The translations under genes and the position numbers were made by a program. Positions 1 to 7,514 of a stretch of 14,055 nucleotides of DNA are shown here, in pieces; the first letter of the stretch is position 1, and each line of letters starts with the position of its first letter. The stretch covers positions 1 to 14,055 of the forward strand of contig JAURJO010000131.1 of NCBI GenBank assembly GCA_030832235.1, written 5' to 3'. The DNA comes from Verrucomicrobiota bacterium (lineage in GTDB: Bacteria; Verrucomicrobiota; Verrucomicrobiia; Opitutales; Opitutaceae). Under the pieces are notes generated by a model. The model saw only the letters and a list, made by a program, of their open reading frames with translations, was not told the origin of the DNA and ran no database searches.

Positions 1-14
1 CGCGGAATCGTAAC

Positions 15-36
15 CATATTCCTGTTGCGGTATATG
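15..36. promoter_or_regulatory. Candidate ArsR operator overlapping the ars promoter
   Basis: An imperfect 22-base palindrome lies 22 bases before the arsR start. The left arm CATATTCC (15-22) and right arm GGTATATG (29-36) are complementary at 7 of 8 positions across a 6-base spacer. It is the most AT-rich patch in the surrounding sequence, and TATATG at 31-36 could itself serve as a -10 element. ArsR/SmtB repressors bind such dyads over their own promoters, so autoregulation of the operon is expected. No clear -35 box is visible. The role as operator is inferred from position and symmetry. Confidence 0.45.
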
Positions 37-58
37 AAAACCGCCCGACATTTGCCGC

Positions 59-427
59 ATGCAGCTGATCCGGATCCACGAGTGCCTGTGCGACCGCACG
101 AGGCTGCGGATCATCCATCTGCTGACCGCGGGGCCGCTCTGCGTGTGTCACTTCCAGGCGGTGCTGCGTGAACCGCAGGTGAAGGTCTCGAAGCACCTCG
201 CCTACCTGCGGACGCGTGGGCTGGTTGTCGCCGAGCGCCGGGGCAACTGGATGGTGTACTCGCTGCCGCCGCGGCCCGGTCGTGAGCTCTCGGCCCACCT
301 CGCCTGCCTGCAGGACTGCGCGCGGGAGGAGCCCGCGCTCCGTCGCGACCTCGAGCGCCGGCGGCGCCTCGCGCCGGAGGTGGCCGGCGCGGACCACTGC
401 GGCTGCGGCGCGCCCGCCCGCGGCTGA
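59..427 (+). CDS. arsR: ArsR-family arsenite-responsive transcriptional repressor
   Basis: This 122-residue cytoplasmic DNA-binding protein is a winged-helix repressor of the ArsR/SmtB family, which releases its operator when arsenite or antimonite binds. The N-terminal ECLCDRTRLRI stretch (8-18) and GPLCVCHF (25-32) match the family. C28 and C30 form the CVC sensor pair of classical ArsR. The recognition helix region is about residues 38-53 (EPQVKVSKHLAYLRTRG), followed by a wing containing W64-Y67. Extra cysteines occur at C9, C11 and, in the tail, C114 and C116, and could add metalloid ligands. The ATG at 59 is chosen because family homology starts at once and an in-frame stop lies at 35-37. 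It is the first gene of the operon, 12 bases before arsC, with the candidate operator upstream. Confidence 0.93.
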   Translation: MQLIRIHECLCDRTRLRIIHLLTAGPLCVCHFQAVLREPQVKVSKHLAYLRTRGLVVAERRGNWMVYSLPPRPGRELSAHLACLQDCAREEPALRRDLERRRRLAPEVAGADHCGCGAPARG

Positions 428-439
428 ACCCACTTTTCC

Positions 440-898
440 ATGAGCAACCGCAAACCACTCGTCCTCATCCTCTGCACCGGCAATTCGTGCCGCAGCCATC
501 TCGCCGAGGGCATCCTGCGCCAGGCCGCGGGGGACCTCGTCGAGGTGGCCAGCGCGGGGTCGAAACCCGCTGGCTATGTGCACCCGCTCGCGATCCGTGC
601 GCTGGGCGAGATCGGCATCGACATCTCCGCGCACACCTCGAAACACCTCAACGAGTTCACCGCGCGCCCGGTCGAGACCGTCATCACGGTCTGCGGCAAC
701 GCCGACCAGGCCTGCCCGGTGTTTCCCGGACAAATGAACCGCCACCATTGGCCCTTCGACGACCCTGCCCACGCCACCGGAAGCGAAGAGGAAAAGATGG
801 CGGTTTTCCGGCGCGTGCGCGACGAGATCCGTCGGGTCTTTACGGCCTACGCCGACGGCCGCCGCGACCAGCTCAAGACCGCTTCTGCCAAAACCTGA
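440..898 (+). CDS. arsC: Arsenate reductase, low-molecular-weight phosphatase (thioredoxin) type
   Basis: This 152-residue cytoplasmic enzyme should reduce arsenate to arsenite, the form exported by the ACR3 carrier two genes downstream. The fold is that of low-molecular-weight tyrosine phosphatases. The N-terminal P-loop is C12-TGNSC-R18-S (CX5R), with C12 the expected nucleophile. C85 and C92, in VCGNADQACPVFPG, correspond to the cysteine pair that passes a disulfide to the surface in the thioredoxin-coupled family (compare the Staphylococcus pI258 type). The FDDP motif at 106-109 supplies the usual aspartate. All residues needed for activity are present and the length is a little above the usual 130-140, owing to the C-terminal tail. 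The start follows arsR by 12 bases without an obvious Shine-Dalgarno sequence. It is not the glutaredoxin-type ArsC, which has a different fold and active site. Confidence 0.93.
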   Translation: MSNRKPLVLILCTGNSCRSHLAEGILRQAAGDLVEVASAGSKPAGYVHPLAIRALGEIGIDISAHTSKHLNEFTARPVETVITVCGNADQACPVFPGQMNRHHWPFDDPAHATGSEEEKMAVFRRVRDEIRRVFTAYADGRRDQLKTASAKT

Positions 899-911
899 AC
901 TTTTTCCCGCC

Positions 912-1415
912 ATGAACTGCACCGACCCCTCCTGCGACTGCGCCCCGGCGCCCGCTTCCCCCGCGGCCGGCGGCGTGAGCGTTTCCTACCTGAAGTCCGC
1001 GCTCGCCGCGGCGCCCGACCTCCCGCTCACGGTCATCTGGACCGACGGCGAGCCTATCGAGGCTCATTTCCACGTGACCGAGGTCGGCCGGGTGCAGCGT
1101 GATTTCGTGGACTGCGGCGGCACGGTGCGTCGGACCGTGACCTGCCTGCTGCAGACGTGGGTCGGTCCGGACACCGATCACCGCATCACGGCAGGAAAAC
1201 TCCTGAAGGCGTTCGCCCACGCCGGACCCGTGCTCGGCGACGAGGACCTGCCGGTGGAGCTCGAGTACGAGACCTGCAACGTCGTGCAGCTGACGCTCGC
1301 GGAGATCCGCCGCGAGCCGGGGCGCTTCGTGCTGCAGCTCGGCTCGAAGCACACCGACTGCCTGGCGAAGGAACTCTGCCTGCCGGGCGGTGCGGCCGAG
1401 GGCCACTGCTGCTAG
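912..1415 (+). CDS. DUF6428 family protein of ars operons, cysteine-rich ends
   Basis: This 167-residue protein of unknown function lies between arsC and acr3. The core, about residues 22-145, carries the signature I recall for DUF6428: AHFHVTEVGRVQRDFVDCGG (51-70), then TDHRITAGKLLK (88-99) and VELEYE (115-120). Members of this family commonly sit in arsenic operons beside ArsR. This copy has a short N-terminal extension with C3, C8 and C10 and a C-terminal tail with C150, C156 and a terminal C166-C167, ten cysteines in all. No signal peptide or membrane segment is visible, so it should be cytoplasmic. Metalloid binding or a chaperone/accessory role is a reasonable guess from the cysteines and context but is not established. 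It begins 13 bases after arsC and ends 7 bases before acr3. Confidence 0.8.
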   Translation: MNCTDPSCDCAPAPASPAAGGVSVSYLKSALAAAPDLPLTVIWTDGEPIEAHFHVTEVGRVQRDFVDCGGTVRRTVTCLLQTWVGPDTDHRITAGKLLKAFAHAGPVLGDEDLPVELEYETCNVVQLTLAEIRREPGRFVLQLGSKHTDCLAKELCLPGGAAEGHCC

Positions 1416-1422
1416 ACCAGCC

Positions 1423-2466
1423 ATGAAGAACAGCGTCGCCGCCGGACTCTCGTTCCTCGACCGCTACCTCACGGTCTGGATCTTCGCCGCGATGGCGCTG
1501 GGCGTGGCGCTCGGCCATCTGGTCGACGACCCGGCGAAGTTCTTCGCGCCGGTGACGCTCGGAACGACGAACCTGCCGATCGCCCTCGGCCTTGTGCTGA
1601 TGATGTACCCGCCCCTGGCGAAGGTGCGGTACGGCGAGTTACCGAAGGTCTTCGCCGAGCCGCGGCTCCTGGTCCTTTCGCTCGTGCAGAACTGGATCGT
1701 GGGTCCCGTGCTGATGTTCCTCCTCGCGGTGACGCTGCTGCGCGACCACCCCGACTACATGGCGGGCCTGATCCTCGTCGGCATCGCCCGCTGCATCGCG
1801 ATGGTGATCGTGTGGAACGACCTGGCCGCGGGCGACCGCGAGTACGCGGCCGGGCTGGTGGCCATGAACAGCGTCGCGCAGATTCTCACCTACAGCGGCC
1901 TGGCGTGGGTCTTCCTCGCGGTGATGCCACCGTGGTTCGGGCTCGAGAGCCGCGCGGTGGAAATCGCGATGGGCGACATCTTCCGCAGCGTGATGACCTA
2001 TCTTGGCATCCCCTTCGCCGCCGGCGTGCTGAGCCGCGTCATCCTGATTCCCTGGAAGGGGCGCGTATGGTTCGAGGAGAAGTTTCTACCGCGGGTATCG
2101 CCGCTCACGCTTGGCGCGCTGCTCTTCACCATCACGGTGATGTTCATGTTCAAGGGCCGGACGATCGTGAGCCTGCCCCTCGACGTCCTGCGCATCGCCC
2201 TTCCGCTCGTCGTCTATTTCGCGGTGATGTTCCTCGTGAGCTTTTTCCTCGCGCGCCGCCTCGGCGCCGACCACGGGCGCACGACGGCGATCGCCTTCAC
2301 CTCGGCCGGCAACAACTTCGAGCTGGCGATCGCCGTGGCGATCGGGGTGTTCGGAATAGAATCCGGCGTGGCCTTCGCCGCCGTCGTCGGCCCGCTCATC
2401 GAGGTACCGGCGCTCATCCTGCTCGTCGGCGTGGCGCTGCGCCTGCGGAAAACATCCCCGCGTTAG
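1423..2466 (+). CDS. acr3: ACR3-family arsenite efflux carrier
   Basis: This 347-residue inner-membrane protein exports arsenite, probably driven by the proton motive force. It is hydrophobic throughout, with about ten membrane spans, the expected topology. The N-terminus (LSFLDRYLTVWIF, 10-21) and the core motifs are typical of ACR3. C124 in GIARCIAMVIVWND matches the cysteine required for transport in characterised ACR3 proteins, and E300 in AGNNFELAIAVA matches the essential glutamate. The frame is open upstream to 1390, but that would overlap the DUF6428 gene. The ATG at 1423, 7 bases after that stop, gives the usual N-terminus. It is the last recognisable ars gene, and the next gene on the same strand begins 33 bases later. 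Confidence 0.94.
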   Translation: MKNSVAAGLSFLDRYLTVWIFAAMALGVALGHLVDDPAKFFAPVTLGTTNLPIALGLVLMMYPPLAKVRYGELPKVFAEPRLLVLSLVQNWIVGPVLMFLLAVTLLRDHPDYMAGLILVGIARCIAMVIVWNDLAAGDREYAAGLVAMNSVAQILTYSGLAWVFLAVMPPWFGLESRAVEIAMGDIFRSVMTYLGIPFAAGVLSRVILIPWKGRVWFEEKFLPRVSPLTLGALLFTITVMFMFKGRTIVSLPLDVLRIALPLVVYFAVMFLVSFFLARRLGADHGRTTAIAFTSAGNNFELAIAVAIGVFGIESGVAFAAVVGPLIEVPALILLVGVALRLRKTSPR

Positions 2467-2499
2467 CCGGGAGGACGGCGCGATATCCGCAACCGCGCA

Positions 2500-5049
2500 A
2501 TGGACACGGCCCGCCGGCCGCTTTTGTTTTTCAGCATGCTTTTCCGGATCCCCGCCCCGCTGGTTTTCATCTGGACCCTCACCGGCATCGCGGCCGCTCA
2601 GCCGCTGATCGTGGAGCACCCCGCCAGCGTGTCCGCCTACCCGGGCGATCAGGTCACCTTGAAGGCCTCGGCCTCCAGCACCCAGACGCTGACCTATCAA
2701 TGGCGCAGGGACGGCGCGGTGATCGCAGGGGCGGACCAACCAACCCTTATCCTGACCGCCTCGCTGACGCCTCCCGCCACCACCAGCTCGGCCCTCTACA
2801 CGCTGGTGATCAGCGATGGCGTGGCGACCGTCACCACGACCCCGGCCGCCGTTTTTGTGACGCGACGCCCGCAGACGATCACCTTCAATGCGCCCGCCAG
2901 CGCGGCCTCGGCTTCCAGCCTCACGCTGGAGGCGACCGCATCCTCCGGGTTGCCCGTGAGCTTCGCGATCGCATCGGGCGCCGGCTCGCTGGCGGGCCGG
3001 ATTCTCACCGGCAACGGCGGGCCGATCGTCGTCCGCGCCACGCAAACCGGCAGCGGAACCTTCGAGCCCGCCGCCACCGTCGAACGCACCATCGCCTTCA
3101 TCTCCGGAGCGATTTCGCCCTTCCTCACCATCCCGCCCTCCGACCAGACGGTCCTGGCGGGTACCGCGGTCACGCTGCGCGCGGTTTCCGTCGGCACTCC
3201 CACTCCGACCTACCAGTGGGCAAAGAACGGCGCCGCGATCGCCGGCGCCACAGGAGCGACGCTGAGCCTTGCCACGGTCGCCCTGGTGGATGCCGGGCGT
3301 TACACCGTCACCGCCACAAATGTCGCCGGCACCAGCACCGCCTCAGCCGAACTGATCGTGCGCGCCGCACCCGCGGTGGTCACGCCGCCCGTGACCCAGA
3401 CGGTCATCGCGGGCCGGAGCGTGACGCTTTCCGCCGTCGTCACCGGTTTCCCGGCTCCTACTTTCCAATGGCGGAAGGACGGCCGCGCGATCGCCGGCGC
3501 CACGCGCGCGGAGCTCGTGCTGGCCGGCCTGACGCCCGTGTCCGCCGGCAGCTACGACGTGGTTGCGACAAACGCTCTGGGCACCGTCACCAGCGCCGCC
3601 GCCGTGCTCAGCGTCACGCAGCGCGACTTCTCCGGCACTTACCGCGGAACCATCGGCTCGGGCGCGGGTGAGATCGCGCTGTTCGTCCGACGCAACGGAC
3701 CCGCGACCGTGCTTGCGCACCTCACGTCCGGTGCGGCCGGCATCTCCGCTCCGGCGGTGACGGTCGACCTCAACGGCAACTTTTCGGCCACCGTGCCGCT
3801 CGTCGCCGCCTCTGTCCGGAACGTGACCCTTCGGGGCGCGATCGATGAGGCGGCCGGCACGATCACCGGGGCAATCGCGGAGCTGAACCTAACGTTCACC
3901 GCCTCCCGCGCTGAACCCCTGTCTTCCGTACCGGCCCCGACGGGGTTGTACGTCGGCGGAGTGATCGGCGGAGCCACCGCGGCCAGCGTGCTGGTCGGCC
4001 CCGACGGCCAGGCGTTCGCCCTGCTGCTGAACGGGACCGTCGTCGATTCCGCCTCAGGCTCGCTCTCCGCGGACGGACGCCTTGCCGCGACGACCTACGC
4101 CCGGGCCGCGCTCGACCTCGGGTTCACGTCCTTCGGGATGCGAGGCACCCTGAGGCCGGCCAGCGGCGCCACCTCCTCGATGACCGGCGTACCCGACGCC
4201 CAAGCGGGCCGGCAACATCTGGTGAACCTTTCGGTGCGCGGCGCGACCGCGCCCGAGGCGCCGCTGATCACCGGGTTCGCCATCGGCGGCACCGCGGCGA
4301 AACAGGTCCTCATCCGCGTCGCCGGCCCGGCGCTCGCACGCGCTCCGTTTAATCTCACGGGCGCCCTGGCCGATCCGGCCCTACAGCTTTACCGCGTATC
4401 GACCGTCATCGGACAAAACAACGACTGGGGATCTCCCGCCTCGGGCACCGCCGCCTTGACCGCCGCCGCCACCCGTGCCGGCGCCTTTCCGTTTGCCACC
4501 GGCAGCGCCGACGCCGCCCTGCTCACGACCCTTCCGCCCGGCGTCTATTCGGTGCAGACGGCCGGCGGCACCGGCTTCGTCCTCGCCGAGATTTACGAGG
4601 TACCGGTGGCGGATGAGGTGCCGGGTTCCCGACGGCTCGTGAACGTTTCCACTTTGGGTCCCGTGGCGCCGGGCGTGCCGCTCATCGCCGGCTTCGTTAT
4701 CGAGGGCCCCGGCCCGCAACGCGTGCTTGTGCGCGCCGCCGGCGCCACCCTCGCCGGCGCGCCGTTCAACGTCGCCGGGGCGCTGCCGAACCCGCAGTTG
4801 GTCATCTTCCAAGGCGCCAGCGCGCTGAAGTCCAACGACGACTGGTTCCGCGACGCCGAAGCCGCCGCCATTCGCGACGCGGCCGCACGCGCGAACGCGT
4901 TCGCTTTTGCCGCCCAGAGCGTCGATGCGGCCCTGCTGCTCTTCCTCGAACCCGGCGCTTACACCGCCGTGATCAGCGCCTCGGCCGCCGCGCCGGCGGC
5001 GCAGGGAACGGGGCTCGCGCTCGTGGAAATTTACGACGCTTCGCCCTGA
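2500..5049 (+). CDS. Secreted Ig-domain repeat protein with duplicated C-terminal module
   Basis: This 849-residue protein is exported. A signal peptide ends near the AAA-QP junction (about residue 34), and a second in-frame ATG at 2536 would give a more usual signal length. Domains in order: Ig-like (about 36-120, with YQWRRDG), a putative Ig/MBG-like domain (123-200, starting QTITFNAP), two Ig-like domains (205-290 and 291-372, with YQWAKNG and FQWRKDG and the DAGRYTV/SAGSYDV strands), a beta-rich region (374-560), then two copies of one domain (about 571-705 and 710-849). Each copy runs from LVN(L/V)S through AGP or AGA, PFN and N(N/D)DW to a closing EIY. Such proteins are common in Opitutaceae and are assumed to act at the cell surface; no enzymatic motif is seen. 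No hairpin separates it from acr3, so read-through from the ars operon is possible. Confidence 0.85.
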   Translation: MDTARRPLLFFSMLFRIPAPLVFIWTLTGIAAAQPLIVEHPASVSAYPGDQVTLKASASSTQTLTYQWRRDGAVIAGADQPTLILTASLTPPATTSSALYTLVISDGVATVTTTPAAVFVTRRPQTITFNAPASAASASSLTLEATASSGLPVSFAIASGAGSLAGRILTGNGGPIVVRATQTGSGTFEPAATVERTIAFISGAISPFLTIPPSDQTVLAGTAVTLRAVSVGTPTPTYQWAKNGAAIAGATGATLSLATVALVDAGRYTVTATNVAGTSTASAELIVRAAPAVVTPPVTQTVIAGRSVTLSAVVTGFPAPTFQWRKDGRAIAGATRAELVLAGLTPVSAGSYDVVATNALGTVTSAAAVLSVTQRDFSGTYRGTIGSGAGEIALFVRRNGPATVLAHLTSGAAGISAPAVTVDLNGNFSATVPLVAASVRNVTLRGAIDEAAGTITGAIAELNLTFTASRAEPLSSVPAPTGLYVGGVIGGATAASVLVGPDGQAFALLLNGTVVDSASGSLSADGRLAATTYARAALDLGFTSFGMRGTLRPASGATSSMTGVPDAQAGRQHLVNLSVRGATAPEAPLITGFAIGGTAAKQVLIRVAGPALARAPFNLTGALADPALQLYRVSTVIGQNNDWGSPASGTAALTAAATRAGAFPFATGSADAALLTTLPPGVYSVQTAGGTGFVLAEIYEVPVADEVPGSRRLVNVSTLGPVAPGVPLIAGFVIEGPGPQRVLVRAAGATLAGAPFNVAGALPNPQLVIFQGASALKSNDDWFRDAEAAAIRDAAARANAFAFAAQSVDAALLLFLEPGAYTAVISASAAAPAAQGTGLALVEIYDASP

Positions 5050-5066
5050 GCCGCGCCAGCGGGCGG

Positions 5067-5909
5067 TCAGAAGTCGAGTGCCTTGAGCGTGCCGATCTTC
5101 ACCTCGAAACGCTCGCCGTAGGGCTTCACCCGCCGGAGCTCGGTGCGCTTGAGGTCGATCGCCGCGCCGCCACCGATGAACAGGATCGACCAGTCGGCAT
5201 CGCCGGAAATGCTCACGAGCGTCGGCGGGTGCTTCGGGTCGATCTGCGCGAAGTCCAACGAGGCGTCGCCGGATTTGACCTTCACGACCAGCTTGGCCCG
5301 GAACGACTCGCGCAGCAGCACGGAGAGGTTCTCCAGCAGCGCTCCGTCCTTCTTCAGCCGCGCCTGCACCTGGAATTTCTCCGGCGGGAAACGCTCGTTG
5401 CCAAACTTCAGCAGCGGAATTTCGAACAGCCAGTGGGTCTCCGTCTCGGAAACCATGAACGAACGACCCACGTCGAGCACCTCCCCCAAGCTGGGCTGGG
5501 AACGACGCGACGACGTGGAGATCTTCTCCGGATCCGAATCCTCGCCCTTCCGCCGATACTTGGCGATGTCGCGCTCGGAGGGCGGCTTGCCTCCGATCTG
5601 CACCGGCGTCCACTGCTCCGGATAGGGCTTCGACGGGTCAAAACGCACGATTTGCTCGGATTTCACGCGGCCCTTCCCGTCGCGCATGACGCGGTGCTCG
5701 GTGTAGGCCCAGCGGCTCAGCCCCTCGGCCACCTTGTAGAGCGAGTCATTGAGGAAGGCTAACTCGGTCCAGGTTGCCGCGCGCGCGCCGGGCGGCAGCA
5801 ACACCGCCGGACTCTCGGCCCCGGCGGCGGCCGGCGCCGCTTCCTCCGCCCGGAGGCCAGGCGCCGGCAGCGGGATCAACACGAGCAGGAGGCAGGAAAC
5901 GAATTTCAC
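5067..5909 (-). CDS. Secreted protein of unknown function
   Basis: I do not recognise this 280-residue protein. The start is taken as GTG at 5909, because the product then begins with a clean signal peptide (MKFVSCLLLVLIPLPAPGLRA, cleaved near residue 21-23). The frame stays open to an ATG at 6161, but that extension is arginine-rich, unlike a protein, and lies inside the opposite gene. The early cysteine (C6) precedes the hydrophobic stretch, so it is not a lipobox. The mature protein is mixed: Ala/Pro-rich to about residue 45, a charged middle (about 105-135, with RRKGEDSDPEK) and a beta-strand-rich C-terminal half with HWLFEIPLLKFG and SGDADWSILFIGGG. It converges on the Ig-repeat gene with 17 bases between the stops, and is divergent from the gene at 6005. 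The location is probably periplasm or outer surface. Confidence 0.65.
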   Translation of the reverse strand: MKFVSCLLLVLIPLPAPGLRAEEAAPAAAGAESPAVLLPPGARAATWTELAFLNDSLYKVAEGLSRWAYTEHRVMRDGKGRVKSEQIVRFDPSKPYPEQWTPVQIGGKPPSERDIAKYRRKGEDSDPEKISTSSRRSQPSLGEVLDVGRSFMVSETETHWLFEIPLLKFGNERFPPEKFQVQARLKKDGALLENLSVLLRESFRAKLVVKVKSGDASLDFAQIDPKHPPTLVSISGDADWSILFIGGGAAIDLKRTELRRVKPYGERFEVKIGTLKALDF

Positions 5910-6004
5910 CGCGCGGATTGTCCCGCGCGCGCGGTGTTTCGCAAGTCCCTCCAAGCTCCGGCCGCCGCCTTTACTCCGCCCCAGCGGCCTGAGATCCCTT
6001 GGCC

Positions 6005-7432
6005 ATGCCCTGCCCCGGCCGCTTTCCGTTCCTGCTCGCGATCTCTCTGGCCGCCTCTGTCCACGCCGCCGCACCGCTCGACCCCGGCACCCGCTGGGAG
6101 CTTTTCGTCGACCGTCATCTTGTGGCCTCGGCCCGCGACGCCGCCCCGCGCCTCCATCCACCGCGACGCGCGGAGGTGGTGCTCGTCACCGACGCCCCTT
6201 GGGAGGGCCCCACCAGCGCGTATTTCACCGTGCTCCGGGACGGCGGCGTGATCCGGCTCTATTACCGCGGTTCGGTCGAGGGTTCGGACCACTCCGACGC
6301 CCAGGTCACCTGCGTGGCCGAGAGCCGCGACGGCGTGACGTTCACCCGCCCGCGGCTCGGGCTCGTCGAGGTCAATGGATCCAAGGAGAACAACGTCGTC
6401 TGGCGCGGCGTTGAATCCCACAACTTCGCGCCGTTCCTCGACACCAACCCGGCCGCCGCGCCCGACGCCCGCTACAAGGCGCTTGGCGGTGTGAAGCAGC
6501 CCGGCCGCAACTGGCATCAAGGCGCCACCCCCGGCGGCCTGTACGCCTTCGCCTCCGCCGACGGCATCCATTGGCGAAAGCTGCGCGACGAGCCGGTCCT
6601 GACCAAGGGCGCCTTCGACTCGCTCAACCTCGCGTTCTGGGACGGCGCCCGCGGCGGCTACGCGTGCTACAGCCGGATTTTCCTCCACAAAGTTCGCGCC
6701 GTCCAAAGCGCCCGCTCGACCGACTTCATGGCGTGGGAGGAGGCGGTGCCCAACCGCTACGCCGAGGGCGTGTCGTGGGAACATTTCTACACCAGCGCCA
6801 CGCTCCCTTGCCCGGGCGCGGAGCACCTGCTGCTCGCGTTCCCGATGCGCTTCCTGCCGGACCGGCGACGGGTCGCCACCCATAAGTCGCCCGGGGTTTC
6901 CGACGCCGTCTTCCTGTCGAGTCGTGACGGAGCCCTCTGGGACCGCACCTTCCCGGAAGCCTGGGTGCGCCCGGGGCCGGACGCGGGCAATTGGACCGAA
7001 CGCAGCAACATGCCCGCCTGGGGCATCGTCGAGACGGCGCCCGGCGAATGGTCAATGTACATCTCCGAGCACTACCGCTCGTCGGGAAACCGCCTGCGCC
7101 GCCTCGTGCTGCCCCGGCACCGTCTCGCGGCGATGCACGCCGGCGCCGAGGGCGGGGAGTTCACCACGCCGCTCCTTCGTGTCGGCGGCAACCGCCTCGT
7201 CCTCAACGCCGCGACCTCCGCCGCCGGTTCGCTGCGCGCGGAAGTGCGCGATGAGCACGGCGCGGTCATTCCCGGGTTCTCCGCCGCCGACTGCACCGAA
7301 TACTTCGGCGACGACCTTGAAACCACCCTCGACTGGAAGTCAGTCCGTCTCGCCGACCTCCGCGGCCGGGTGGTCTCCCTGCGATTCACGCTGCGCGACG
7401 CCGACCTTTTCGCCCTGCGTTTCGCGGAGTGA
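6005..7432 (+). CDS. Secreted glycoside hydrolase-like beta-propeller protein
   Basis: This 475-residue exported protein has a signal peptide cleaved around residues 21-23 (SVHAAA-P). The mature part starts with the RWELFVDRHLV type opening that I associate with Planctomycetes/Verrucomicrobia proteins related to the five-bladed propeller glycosidases (GH32/GH43-like). Conserved-looking blocks are NGSKENN (124-130), RYKALGG, GLYAFASADGIHW, KGAFDSLNLAFWD (201-213) and EWSMYISEHY (348-357). The repeated Asp/Trp-rich blade pattern fits a sugar-binding propeller, and a beta-rich C-terminal domain follows (about 385-475). Hydrolysis of a plant or algal glycan outside the cytoplasm is plausible, but substrate and catalytic residues cannot be assigned. 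TTG at 5999 is an alternative start two codons earlier; ATG at 6005 is preferred. It is divergent from the unknown secreted protein, with 95 bases between starts. Confidence 0.72.
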   Translation: MPCPGRFPFLLAISLAASVHAAAPLDPGTRWELFVDRHLVASARDAAPRLHPPRRAEVVLVTDAPWEGPTSAYFTVLRDGGVIRLYYRGSVEGSDHSDAQVTCVAESRDGVTFTRPRLGLVEVNGSKENNVVWRGVESHNFAPFLDTNPAAAPDARYKALGGVKQPGRNWHQGATPGGLYAFASADGIHWRKLRDEPVLTKGAFDSLNLAFWDGARGGYACYSRIFLHKVRAVQSARSTDFMAWEEAVPNRYAEGVSWEHFYTSATLPCPGAEHLLLAFPMRFLPDRRRVATHKSPGVSDAVFLSSRDGALWDRTFPEAWVRPGPDAGNWTERSNMPAWGIVETAPGEWSMYISEHYRSSGNRLRRLVLPRHRLAAMHAGAEGGEFTTPLLRVGGNRLVLNAATSAAGSLRAEVRDEHGAVIPGFSAADCTEYFGDDLETTLDWKSVRLADLRGRVVSLRFTLRDADLFALRFAE

Positions 7433-7463
7433 GCGGCCGCGCATCTGTAACCCCAAAAAAAGA

Positions 7464-7491
7464 GCCCGCCGTGTACCCCTACACGGCGGGC
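7464..7491. terminator. Bidirectional rho-independent terminator
   Basis: A perfect 12-bp stem (GCCCGCCGTGTA at 7464-7475 with TACACGGCGGGC at 7480-7491) closes a CCCC loop. On the minus strand it is followed by CTC and a run of seven T (complement of the A-run at 7455-7461), a textbook terminator for the minus-strand unit ending at 7634. On the plus strand it comes 31 bases after the stop of the gene ending at 7432, with only a weak T-rich tail (ATTGCTTTCT). It therefore most likely serves both converging transcripts, more strongly the minus one. Confidence 0.9.
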
Positions 7492-7514
7492 ATTGCTTTC
7501 TATGTTACCCCAAA

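Noticed and set aside
1390..1422. Upstream start for acr3
   Set aside because: It would overlap the DUF6428 gene and add 11 residues not seen in ACR3 proteins. The ATG at 1423 gives the standard N-terminus.
1812..3671. 619-codon open frame on the + strand
   Set aside because: It is out of frame with both acr3 and the Ig-repeat gene, and its product is Arg/His/Pro-rich with no family signature. It is a GC-rich shadow of two well-supported genes.
4381..5613. 410-codon open frame on the - strand
   Set aside because: It spans the Ig-repeat gene antisense and part of the unknown secreted gene in another frame. The product is low-complexity Gly/Arg-rich sequence.
5910..6161. N-terminal extension of the unknown secreted protein to an ATG at 6161
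   Set aside because: The extension is Arg-rich, would bury the signal peptide 84 residues in, and overlaps the start of the divergent gene. GTG at 5909 fits better.
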